This document shows, piece after piece, positions 36,140 through 43,695 of a stretch of DNA of 64,000 nucleotides. The notes beneath the pieces are model-generated. The model made no database searches. It saw nothing but the letters and a program-made list of their open reading frames with translations, and was not told the origin of the DNA. The DNA lies in the NCBI RefSeq assembly GCF_009709575.1, contig NZ_WIXO01000001.1:5644001-5708000 (forward strand). The letters run 5' to 3'. Numbering within the stretch: the first letter of the stretch is position 1; the number at the start of each line of letters is the position of its first letter. The translations under genes and the position numbers were made by a program. The stretch is from Streptomyces taklimakanensis (GTDB lineage Bacteria; Actinomycetota; Actinomycetes; Streptomycetales; Streptomycetaceae).

Positions 36140-36628
36140 ATGCCGATCAGAGAAGCCGGTGTGGACGACTGGCCCGCCATCTGGCCCTTCTTCCACACGA
36201 TCGTCGCCGCGGGCGAGACCTTCACCTACCCGACGGATCTCGACGAGGAACAGGGCCGCGACTGGTGGCTCCTTCCGGCCCCGAACCGTACGGTCGTCGC
36301 CGTCGACGACTCGGGCGCGGTCCTGGGGACGGCGAAGATGAACCGCAACCACATGGGCAACGCGTCGCACATCGCGAGCGCGAGCTACATGGTCGACCCC
36401 GCGCACTCGGGACGGGGCGTGGGCCGGGAGCTGTGCGAGTACACGCTGGAGTGGGCGCGGTCGGCGGGTTACCGCGCCATCCAGTTCAACGCCGTCGTGG
36501 AGACCAACACCCGCGCGGTGGGACTGTACAAGTCGCTCGGTTTCGAGGTGCTGGGCACCCTGCCGGAGGGGTTCCGGCATCCGACGCGGGGTTATGTCGG
36601 GCTGCACATCATGCACCGCGCGCTCTGA
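36140..36628 (+). CDS. GNAT N-acetyltransferase
   Basis: A 162-residue GNAT domain. It shows MPIREAGVDDWPAIWPFFHTI, the central ASYMVDPAHSGRGVGRELCEY (acetyl-CoA-binding R/Q-x2-G-x-G/A), and the late NTRAVGLYKSLGFEVLGTLP. These are typical features of the family. Substrate not evident. The ATG at 36140 starts at the family N-terminus. The 120 bp upstream show no coding bias and should hold the promoter. Confidence 0.88.
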   Translation: MPIREAGVDDWPAIWPFFHTIVAAGETFTYPTDLDEEQGRDWWLLPAPNRTVVAVDDSGAVLGTAKMNRNHMGNASHIASASYMVDPAHSGRGVGRELCEYTLEWARSAGYRAIQFNAVVETNTRAVGLYKSLGFEVLGTLPEGFRHPTRGYVGLHIMHRAL

Positions 36629-36769
36629 GGAAGCGCGGCCCCGCCGGAACCGATCCACCGGCATTCCCGTCGCCTTCTCGTTCCCTCCGCGTTCCGCGCG
36701 CGATGTCGCACCGCGGGCTTGAACGCTCCCGTGCGCTGTGCTTGGCTGACGGAAAAGGCGGGGTGTTTT

Positions 36770-36788
36770 CCCGGCGGTTGCCGCCGGG
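36770..36788 (+). promoter_or_regulatory. Hairpin in the fabG leader
   Basis: CCCGGCGG and CCGCCGGG pair across a TTG loop, directly after TTTT and 28 bp before the fabG start. It could shape translation or mark the 5' end of the transcript. Confidence 0.4.
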
Positions 36789-36816
36789 ATGTGTTCGAGG
36801 CGATGGAAGGCGGGAG

Positions 36817-37521
36817 ATGGCGCGCTCTGTTCTCGCCACCGGGGGAAACCGGGGAATCGGAAAGGCAATAGCCCTTTCCTTTGTGGAGTCGGGGGATCGT
36901 GTGGCGGTCACCTACCGGACGGGCGCGCCGCCGGACGGTTTCCTGGGCGTTCGGTGTGACGTCACGGACAGCGCCCAGGTGGATCTCGCGTTCGAACGGG
37001 TCGAAGAGGCGCACGGGCCGGTGGAGGTGCTTGTGGCCAATGCCGGAGTCACCCGGGACAAACTCCTCGCGGTAATGCGTGACGAGGAATTCAACACCGT
37101 TCTCGACACGAATCTGGCCGGCGCTTTCCGGGTTGCCCGGCGTGCGCTCCATCCGATGATGCGCGCTCGTGGCGGGCGTATCGTACTGCTCTCCTCAGTG
37201 GCCGGAATGCTGGGTTCGGCGGGGCAGACGAACTACGCCGCCTCGAAAGCGGGGCTCATCGGTTTCGGCCGTTCCCTGGCACGCGAGGTCGCGTCGCGCA
37301 ACATCACGGTGAACGTGGTCGCGCCGGGCGTCATCGACACCGACATGACGACCGCGCTTCCCGAACGGCGCCGGGCCGAGATGGTGGCCGCCGTGCCGCT
37401 CGGGCGCAGCGGCTCCGCCGAGGAGGTCGCGCGGGTGGTGCGCTTCGTCGCCGGCCCGGACGCCGGCTACGTCACCGGCGCCGTCCTCCCCGTCGACGGC
37501 GGCTTGGGCATGGGGCACTGA
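36817..37521 (+). CDS. fabG: 3-oxoacyl-ACP reductase paralogue (FabG-like)
   Basis: A 234-residue SDR. ATGGNRGIGKAIA is the cofactor motif, VANAGVTRD and LLSSVAGMLGSAGQTNYAASK carry the catalytic Ser/Tyr/Lys, and the C-terminus is VDGGLGMGH. It is very close in pattern to actinomycete FabG, which reduces 3-oxoacyl-ACP in fatty acid or polyketide synthesis. It is not beside the usual fabI. The first 300 bp use unusually many A/T-ending codons (GCA ATA GCC CTT TCC TTT), unlike the surrounding genes. That suggests acquisition. It is convergent with a decayed deoxysugar operon, only 6 bp away. Confidence 0.88.
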   Translation: MARSVLATGGNRGIGKAIALSFVESGDRVAVTYRTGAPPDGFLGVRCDVTDSAQVDLAFERVEEAHGPVEVLVANAGVTRDKLLAVMRDEEFNTVLDTNLAGAFRVARRALHPMMRARGGRIVLLSSVAGMLGSAGQTNYAASKAGLIGFGRSLAREVASRNITVNVVAPGVIDTDMTTALPERRRAEMVAAVPLGRSGSAEEVARVVRFVAGPDAGYVTGAVLPVDGGLGMGH

Positions 37522-37527
37522 CAGGGG

Positions 37528-39151
37528 TCACCGAGCCGCCGATTCGCCGCGCCCCGGCCGGCACCGGGCCGGCGGCTCGCCCGCGTCGGTGCCGGCGAGG
37601 AAGCGCACCGCGCGTTCCAGCCCCGTCCGCAGCGGCACGCGCGGCTCCCAGCCGGTGACCTCGCGGAAGGCCGAGGCGTCCACGGTGTAGCTGTGGAAGT
37701 CCGGCGGCGTGGCGTGGGCCGGCGGATCCACGGTGACGACGGGCACCGGCGGCCGCCCGGTCCGCTCCGCCGCCACCTCGGCGACCGCGGCGAACAGGTC
37801 GGTCAGTCGGGTGGGCCGCCCGGTGCCCACGACCCAGTGCCGTCCGGCCAGCGCGTCGGTGTGGTCCAGCGCGGCGACGAGCGCCCGGGCCGCGTCCGTC
37901 ACGTACAGCACGTCCCGCGCGATCCCCCCGTCCCGCCACACCGTCAGCGGCTCGCCCGCCAGCGCCCGCCGCGCCATCGCGGTGACGACGCCCCGGTCCA
38001 CCGCGGTCGGCGTCGGGCAGTCCCCGAACACCGTGGGCGGCCGCACCGAGACGGCTCGCAGGACGCCTTCGGCCGTCGCCGCCAGCCCCGGCCCGCGCGG
38101 GGCGAGCAGCGGTTGCGACCAGTTCGCCACCTCCCGGTCGCCGGCCGTCACCCGCACGGCGATGATCCGGAAGTCCCGGCCCGCGTCGTCGGTCAGCTCC
38201 CACGCGGTCCGGGACCACCCGCCGACCTCGGCGAGCGGCAGCAGCCGGACGTTCCACGCGCAGCGGCTCTTGGCGTCGTTGAGCCAGGTGCGCACCTCCT
38301 GCTCGCCGTGCCGCCCGACGGCCGGATCGCGGTAGGAGCGGGCGAGCGCCCGCAGGAACGGGTCGTCGCCGGTGTCGGGTGGGCGGAAGAACGGCGCGCA
38401 GGCCAGCACCGAGCGGGCGTCCATGTTGACCAGGTGGTCCACCCGCAGCAACCGCCGCAGTTCCTCCAGTTCCACCCAGTGGTGGTTCGGGTGTTCCGTG
38501 ACGTCACCCGTGGCCTCCACCACCATGTTGCGGTTGCGTTTGTGCCGGAACCACGCGCCCTGCTCGGACTGCAGGGTGTCCACCAGCACCCGCCCGCGCG
38601 CCGTGCCGACGAAGTGTTCCAGGTGCCGGGTGGCGGCGCCGCGGTGGACGCGGGTGTAGTTGCTCTGCGTGGCCTGCACGGTCGGCGACAACTGCACCGA
38701 ACCGATGTTGCCCGGCTCGGCCTTCGCCTGCATCAGCGCGTGCGGCACGCCGCCGAACCGCTTGACCAGGATGCCGAGCACCCCGATCTCGGGTTGGGCG
38801 ATGATCGGCTGGTCGTGCACGGCCGTGCCGGCGTCGTACCGGCGCAGTCCGGTGACGGTGAAGAACCGACCACTGGCGTGGGCGAGGTCGCCGCCGGCGG
38901 GCGCGAAACCCCACTGGTCGAGGTCGGCGAACGGTATGGGCGTGACCGTCAGCCGGGCCGCGCGTCGGCGTTCGGCCCACCAGGCGGCGAAGCGACCGCC
39001 CGCCGCGGAGGCCGGGACGGCGCGGCGGGGGCGGCGTGGGAGACGTCGATGGCGGCTACCTCCTCCGGGCGGGGCGCACGGCGCCGGCGGGCGTGGGCGT
39101 GGGCGTGGTGGGGAAGCGGGTGAGCGGGAGCGCGGGGGAGTGCCGGGACAT
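37528..39151 (-). pseudogene. Chimera: NDP-hexose 2,3-dehydratase fused to 3' half of a 4-ketoreductase
   Basis: Reading from 39151, the first part matches the two-repeat 2,3-dehydratase family (EvaA/TylCVI type). SGRFFTVTGLRRYD, QPIIAQPEIGVLGILVKRFG and LSPTVQATQSNYTRVH cover repeat one, and repeat two stops at WSQPLLAPRGPGLAA. The same frame then becomes the back half of an NDP-hexose 4-ketoreductase (VRPPTVFGDCPTP, RDVLYVTDAARALVAAL, HWVVGTGRPTRL) with no Rossmann half. The join is near 38070-38085. The expected start ATG 39151, 10 bp after the aminotransferase stop, reads into a TAG at 39056-39058 in another frame. A frameshift is therefore needed too. I judge it non-functional. Confidence 0.82.
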
Positions 39152-39161
39152 CGCGGTCCGG

Positions 39162-40051
39162 TCAGAGTCGCGCCAGCACCTCGCACAGGGCGTCGACGAC
39201 CCGGCCCTGGTCGTCGAGGCGCAGCGACGGGTACATGGGCAGCGAGAAGATGCCGCCCGCCAACTCCTCGGTCACCGGCAGGTCGCCCCGCCGGTAGCCG
39301 AGGTGCGCGAAGCCGCGCACCGTGTGCACCGGCCAGGGATAGCTGATGTTGAGCGAGATGCCGCGTCGCTCCAGCTCCCGCAGGATGGTGTCCCGCTGCG
39401 GGTGGCGCACCACGTACACGTAGTACACGTGGTCGTTGCCCGGCGCCGCCGCGGGCAGGACGAGGTCGGTGTCGGCCAGCGCCCGCGCGTAGCGGTCGGC
39501 GACGGCGCGCCGGGCCTTGACGTAGGTGTCCAGCCGGGCCGGCTTGCGTCGCAGGATCTCCGCCTGGACCTCGTCCAGCCGGCTGTTGTGGCCCGGTGTG
39601 GCCTCGACGTGGTAGCGGTCCTCCATGCCGTAGTAGCGCAGCCTGCGCAGCGCCGCGGCGGTGTCGGCGTCACGGGTGAGGACGGCTCCGCCGTCCCCGT
39701 AGGCGCCCAGCACCTTCGTCGGGTAGAAGGAGAAGGCCGCGGCCGCGCCCGTCGTCCCGGCGAGACGGCCGTGGCGGCGCGCCCGTGCGCCTGCGCGCAG
39801 TCCTCCAGGACGACCAGACCGTGCCTCCGCGCCAGTTCCTCCAGCGGTGCCAGGTCGACGCACTGGCCGTACAGGTGGACCGGCAGCAGACAGCGGGTGC
39901 GTTCGGTGACGGCCTCGGGCACCCGGTCCACGTCCATCAGGTACGTGTCGGGGTCGACGTCCACGAAGACCGGCACGGCCCCCACGGCGTCGAGGATGTC
40001 GTCACGTTCGGCGTGGAACTCGTCGAGGTAGTCCCAGACACCAAGGGTCAT
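39162..40051 (-). pseudogene. Broken NDP-hexose 3-aminotransferase (DegT/DnrJ/EryC1 family)
   Basis: PLP-dependent sugar aminotransferase remnant. The start MTLGVWDYLDEFHAERDDIL is typical, but ILDAV runs straight into GAVPVFVDVDPDTYLMD. That skips roughly 65-70 residues that normally include the SG-x-LILG region and the PLP phosphate-binding segment. A missing G in a GGG run (39782-39784) then shifts the frame after EDCAQAHG. The rest (AAAFSFYPTKVLGAYGDGGA with the PLP lysine, then YYGMEDRYHVEATPGHNSRL) continues one frame over to 39162. Two independent lesions make it a pseudogene. Its ATG overlaps the ancestral stop of the LmbU-like gene. Confidence 0.88.
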
Positions 40052-40701
40052 GGGCGGTGGGCTCCATTCCCGAGTCGGGTCCCGGCGGGAAGGGTGGCGG
40101 GACGGCGGGCCGTGGCGGCGGACTCGTCCAACACGGCGACGATCCACGCCGAGAGTTCCTGCCCCGGTTGGCGGCGGCCTTCTCCCACCGGGTGCGGCGT
40201 TCGGCGGAGACGCTCACCCGGACGTTGGTCGACGGCCTCCGCTCCGGCGAGGGCTTCAGTCCCGCCTTGATGCGGCGCCGTAACTCGTTCCTCGACCAGC
40301 CGTACCGCTCGGCCTGACCGAGCCACCTGTCCTGCAGTTCACGGCTGAGGCTCGCCACCTCGGCGTGGTGCTGGAGGCTCAGTCCGTCCCGTCGGCGGGA
40401 CGGCGGGAACTTCCGGGCTATCCAGGCGTAGTTGCGTAGCGTCTGATAGTCCAGCGAGGTCTTTTCGATGGCCTGCTGGTAGCGGCCGGGATACTTTTCC
40501 TGACTGTGCATCAGCCAGTCGCCGAGCCACCGGGAAGAGGAATCGGAGATCACGGATATCTGCTCTCCGATGCTCCTCCAGTCGTCGAGTGAGATCTCCT
40601 CCGGAAGGGCTAAGAAGGTGCGCCGTGTGTGCCTTCCCGTCGAGCGCCAACCGGTCTCGGGCGCCTCGTGCTGCGGGTGCGGTTTCTCCCGAGTTCACCA
40701 T
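40048..40701 (-). pseudogene. Frameshifted LmbU-family transcriptional activator
   Basis: The core (WLGDWLMHSQEKYPGRY, TSLDYQTLRNYAWIARKF, LSLQHHAEVASLS, RYGWSRNELRRRIKAG) is that of LmbU-type pathway activators found in many antibiotic clusters. The expected start at ATG 40701 leaves the core frame near a GTGTGTG run (40625-40631). A missing base in a CCCC run (40162-40165, plus strand) moves the natural tail (ELSAWIVAVLDES) to another frame. That tail frame ends in an ATGA overlap with the aminotransferase start. The core frame alone could start at GTG 40553 but would lack the N-terminus. A TTA codon (40611-40613) lies in the core frame. Confidence 0.78.
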
Positions 40702-40939
40702 GCGCGGTCTCCAACTCCTCGTCGAGTCGGGACCGAAGATATGCGAGGAATCGGATGGTCGCTACCGTGCTCTCCGGGGCGGGAGAGGAAGAGGAATGCG
40801 TTGACGTGGTGTCAGTGGGCTTTGTCGAGGAAGGCCGTCGCGAGGCGTCTTCGGGAAGGACGGATCGGGAGGCGCGGAATCGGTGCGCGGCCGGGACGGG
40901 GGCCGTCCGGCTCCGCGGATCCGGACGGCCCCGACGGGG

Positions 40940-41305
40940 TCATGCCGTGGCCACCGCGACCGCCCAGCCGATGTAGAGGAGGTTGACCAGCAGCCGCGCC
41001 ACCGCGCCGACCGGCCGCTCCAGCAGGCCGGGCCGGTCGGGACGCGCGTGCCACAGGGCGTCGAGGTGGGAGACCAGGTAGACGGTGATGAGCGCGGCGG
41101 CGGCCCACCCGCCGGCGGGCCGGGTGCCCGGGTACAGGACCAGCGCGCCCGCGACGATGTCGGCGACTCCGCTGACAATGACCAGGTGCCGGGCTCCGCC
41201 GAGCCAGGACGGGACCAGGCCGTGGAAGTGGTCGGGGAGGACGAAGTGCGCGATGCCCGCGGTGATCAGGAGAACGGACAGGGCGACGGCGAGGGCGGTG
41301 TGCAT
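40940..41305 (-). CDS. DoxX-family membrane protein
   Basis: A 121-residue protein with four helices (LAVALSVLLITAGIAHFVLP, HLVIVSGVADIVAGALVLYP, GGWAAAALITVYLVSHLDAL, AVARLLVNLLYIGWAVAVATA), the standard DoxX layout. Function is not clear; relatives act in redox homeostasis. Its ATG is only 6 bp from the ATG of the divergent AraC regulator, so the two promoters must overlap the opposite coding sequences or use very short leaders. Control by that regulator is likely. Confidence 0.85.
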   Translation of the reverse strand: MHTALAVALSVLLITAGIAHFVLPDHFHGLVPSWLGGARHLVIVSGVADIVAGALVLYPGTRPAGGWAAAALITVYLVSHLDALWHARPDRPGLLERPVGAVARLLVNLLYIGWAVAVATA

Positions 41306-41311
41306 GGTGTG

Positions 41312-42052
41312 ATGCTCCGTCCGACCGGCGCGTGGACGCTTGAACGGAACGATCGCCGGATCGTGTTCGCGTCCGGCGCCGAGATCACGATGTTCGCCGA
41401 CACCGGTGCGTCCGGTGTCGCCCGACACCGCCACCCGGCGTGGAAGGTCGTCCTGTCGATCGGCGGCCGGGTGGAGGTCGACCGGTACGGGGGACGTCCG
41501 GTCGTGGCGCCGGGGGTGGTCGTACCTCCTCAACTCGCCCACACCTGCAGGGCGACGTCCGCCTTCGTCGCGCTCTTCGTCGATCCCTGGCTGCTGTGTC
41601 CCGGTCCGGGGGTGACGCGACTCGACGAGCCCGCGGTGCGGCGGATCCTGGCGGCGCTGGGCGGCGTCGACGCGCACGGCCCCCGAGAGCGGCCGGACTT
41701 CACCGAGGCCCGGGCCGAACTCACCGCCGTGGCCGGAGCCGGGCACGTTCCGGACCCCAGGGTGCTCCACGCACTGCGAAGGAGCGTGGCGCCCGGCTCC
41801 CTCGACGCCGTCGCCGCCGATGTCGGGCTCTCGGCACCCCGGCTCCGCGCACTCGTCCGCGCGTCCGTGGGGATCCCGCTCGTCAGGCTCCGACAGTGGG
41901 CACGGCTGCGCACCGCGGTCGCCTGTCTGCCCGACGGATCGGCCGCCGCCGCGGCCGCCGCCGGCTTCGCCGACCAGCCGCACCTCATTCGCGTCGCACG
42001 CGACCTGACCGGGCGTACTCCCGCCTCGCTGCGGCGCCCCCCGCCTCGGTGA
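41312..42052 (+). CDS. AraC-type transcriptional regulator
   Basis: A 246-residue regulator. A cupin-like N-terminal sensor (about 15-95; RHRHPAWKVVLSIGGRVEV, APGVVVPPQLAHTC) is joined to a C-terminal double helix-turn-helix AraC domain (about 155-246). The domain contains SLDAVAADVGLSAPRLRALVRASVG and AAAAGFADQPHLIRVARDLTG. Head-to-head with the DoxX gene, it probably controls that gene. The ATG at 41312 is the closest to a standard start; GTG 41309 and GTG 41300 are alternatives. It is followed by a terminator hairpin. Confidence 0.85.
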   Translation: MLRPTGAWTLERNDRRIVFASGAEITMFADTGASGVARHRHPAWKVVLSIGGRVEVDRYGGRPVVAPGVVVPPQLAHTCRATSAFVALFVDPWLLCPGPGVTRLDEPAVRRILAALGGVDAHGPRERPDFTEARAELTAVAGAGHVPDPRVLHALRRSVAPGSLDAVAADVGLSAPRLRALVRASVGIPLVRLRQWARLRTAVACLPDGSAAAAAAAGFADQPHLIRVARDLTGRTPASLRRPPPR

Positions 42053-42055
42053 GGC

Positions 42056-42100
42056 GTGCCGGGTCCGCGCCGGACGGCGGTGCGGCGGCGGACCCGGCAC
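42056..42100. terminator. Bidirectional terminator hairpin
   Basis: A 13-bp perfect stem (42056-42068 GTGCCGGGTCCGC with 42088-42100) has a 19-nt loop. It lies between the convergent AraC and xylanase genes. Confidence 0.7.
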
Positions 42101-42145
42101 GGGCTCAGGGCGCCCGTCGCGGACGGTCGCGGCGGGCGAGCGGTC

Positions 42146-43318
42146 TCAGTGCCTCCACCCCCGCTTCCACTTCTCCTTCCACTGCTCCGTCTTCGCTTCC
42201 TTCAGGGTGGACCGCAGCGCGTGGAAGGCGGGCTTGCGGACGAAGTCCTCGGTCATGACCGTCGCGGAGCCCTCACCCTCGAAGAACACCGGAACCCAGG
42301 AGTACTTGTCGGTGAAGCCCCAGATCGTGAAGGAGTTGCAGTCCGCCACGGCCAGGCAGGCCGACAGGGTCCGCTGGTACCAGTCGGCCTGCTGCTCCAG
42401 CTGGGCCCGGGTGGGCTTGCCGCTCTCCGGCAGGTCCATGCGGACGTCCAGCTCGGTGATGGCCGTCTCCAGGCCGAGCTCGTCGAACCGGCGCAGGTTC
42501 TCCTCGAGACTGCTCGGGAAGCCGTAGCGCATGCTCAGGTGCGCCTGAGCGGAGAAACCGTGCACGGGGACACCCTGCGCGAGCAGCTCTCGGGTGAGCT
42601 CGTGGTAGGCGTCGCTCTTGGCGTTGACGTCCTCGACGCCGTAGTCGTTGAAGAACAGCTTCGCCTTCGGGTCGGCCTGGTGCGCCCAGCGGAAGGCGTC
42701 GGCGATGATGCCCGGGCCGAGCTCGCGGATCCAGATGTTCTCCTCGGTGCGCAGGTTGCCCTGCTCGTCGAAGATCTCGTTGGCCACGTCCCACTGCTGG
42801 ATCTTGCCGGCGTACCGGCCGACGACGGTGGTGATGTGGTCGTGCAGGATGGCGCGCAGCTCCTCCTTGGAGAAGTCGCCCTCCTCCAGCCACTCGGGGT
42901 TCTGACTGTGCCACAGCAGTGTGTGCCCGCGCACGACCTGCTTGTGGCGCTGTGCGAACTCGACGATGGCGTCGGCCGCCTCGAAGTCGTAGCGGTCCCG
43001 CTCGGGGTGGAGGAACTCCCACTTCATCTGGTTCTCGGGGGAGACCGAGTTGAACTGCTGCCCCAGGATCTTCCGGTACTTCCGGTCCGAGGTGAAGGGG
43101 TCCGGATAGTCCTGCTCCAGGTGGTGGCCGCCGCCCGCCACGGCGGTGCCCACGTAGAACCCCTCGGGAGCGGCCCAACGCAGCCGGTCGAACTTGGCGT
43201 TGGAGTGAGGGGCCGCCTGGTGGTCGGAGGGCGGTGCGGCCGTGGCCGATGTCGCCGCCAGCGGCAGCGTCAGGGCTGCCGCGGTGAACGCGGCGGTGAC
43301 GAAGCGGATGGATCTCAT
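42146..43318 (-). CDS. Secreted GH10 endo-1,4-beta-xylanase
   Basis: A 390-residue enzyme. The signal peptide is about 1-28 (FVTAAFTAAALTLPLAATSATA). A GH10 barrel follows with the acid/base glutamate in QQWDVANEIFD and the nucleophile in TAITELDVRMD. Substrate-binding motifs RGHTLLWHSQ and FTIWGFTDKYSW are present. It cuts xylan internally with retention. There is no carbohydrate-binding module, only a short Lys/Trp/Arg-rich tail. Two GAAA-N-TTTC-like boxes upstream are similar to those before other Streptomyces xylanases. The ATG follows AGAGTCCTCCG, a poor ribosome site. Confidence 0.94.
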   Translation of the reverse strand: MRSIRFVTAAFTAAALTLPLAATSATAAPPSDHQAAPHSNAKFDRLRWAAPEGFYVGTAVAGGGHHLEQDYPDPFTSDRKYRKILGQQFNSVSPENQMKWEFLHPERDRYDFEAADAIVEFAQRHKQVVRGHTLLWHSQNPEWLEEGDFSKEELRAILHDHITTVVGRYAGKIQQWDVANEIFDEQGNLRTEENIWIRELGPGIIADAFRWAHQADPKAKLFFNDYGVEDVNAKSDAYHELTRELLAQGVPVHGFSAQAHLSMRYGFPSSLEENLRRFDELGLETAITELDVRMDLPESGKPTRAQLEQQADWYQRTLSACLAVADCNSFTIWGFTDKYSWVPVFFEGEGSATVMTEDFVRKPAFHALRSTLKEAKTEQWKEKWKRGWRH

Positions 43319-43346
43319 CGGAGGACTCTCATTTCGGTCGACCGTT

Positions 43347-43368
43347 TTAAAGTTTCCGGAAATTTTCC
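43347..43368 (-). promoter_or_regulatory. Xylanase-type operator boxes
   Basis: Two abutting near-palindromes, TTAAAGTTTCC (43347-43357) and GGAAATTTTCC (43358-43368), lie 29-50 bp upstream of the xylanase ATG. They resemble the (C)GAAA-N-TTTC(G) boxes reported before Streptomyces xylanase genes. Repression in the absence of xylo-oligosaccharides is the expected role. Confidence 0.6.
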
Positions 43369-43370
43369 GG

Positions 43371-43616
43371 ATGCTTGGTTCAGGGACGCTAAGGGCTCGT
43401 CGGGCGGGAGGTCAATACCCGTGCAGGGTCCCGTGGTCGCCGGAATCCCGCCCCCGGGGCTCCGGGGTGTCGCGCACGGCGGAACCGGGCCCGGAACCGC
43501 CCCGAACCGTGATCGTCTCCGTTGTCGCCACAGGGCGGGCGCGTCCGCGACCACCGGCGCCGCGACGGCCGCGCCGGAAGGTCCGGTCGTCCCGCGGGGC
43601 ACCCCGCCCGAACGAC
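43371..43616. other. Non-coding part of the 43319-43695 gap
   Basis: Apart from the xylanase operator and the MFS terminator, the gap between the xylanase start and the MFS stop shows no frame with coding bias. I see no other structured element in it. Confidence 0.4.
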
Positions 43617-43660
43617 CGCGTCCTCGGTGCCGACCCCACAGGGCCGGAACCGAGGACGCG
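43617..43660. terminator. Terminator of the indigoidine operon
   Basis: A 12-bp stem (43617-43628 with 43649-43660, CGCGTCCTCGGT arm) has a 20-nt loop. It lies 36 bp beyond the stop of the MFS gene, the last gene of the minus-strand operon. Confidence 0.7.
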
Positions 43661-43695
43661 ATCGCGCCGCGGGCGATGCCCCGCGGGCTCGGACC

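Noticed and set aside
37528..39186. Reading the chimera from the ATG at 39186 as one intact bifunctional enzyme
   Set aside because: That start lies inside the aminotransferase gene and gives a Pro/Arg-rich N-terminus unlike any 2,3-dehydratase. Both fused halves lack essential segments.
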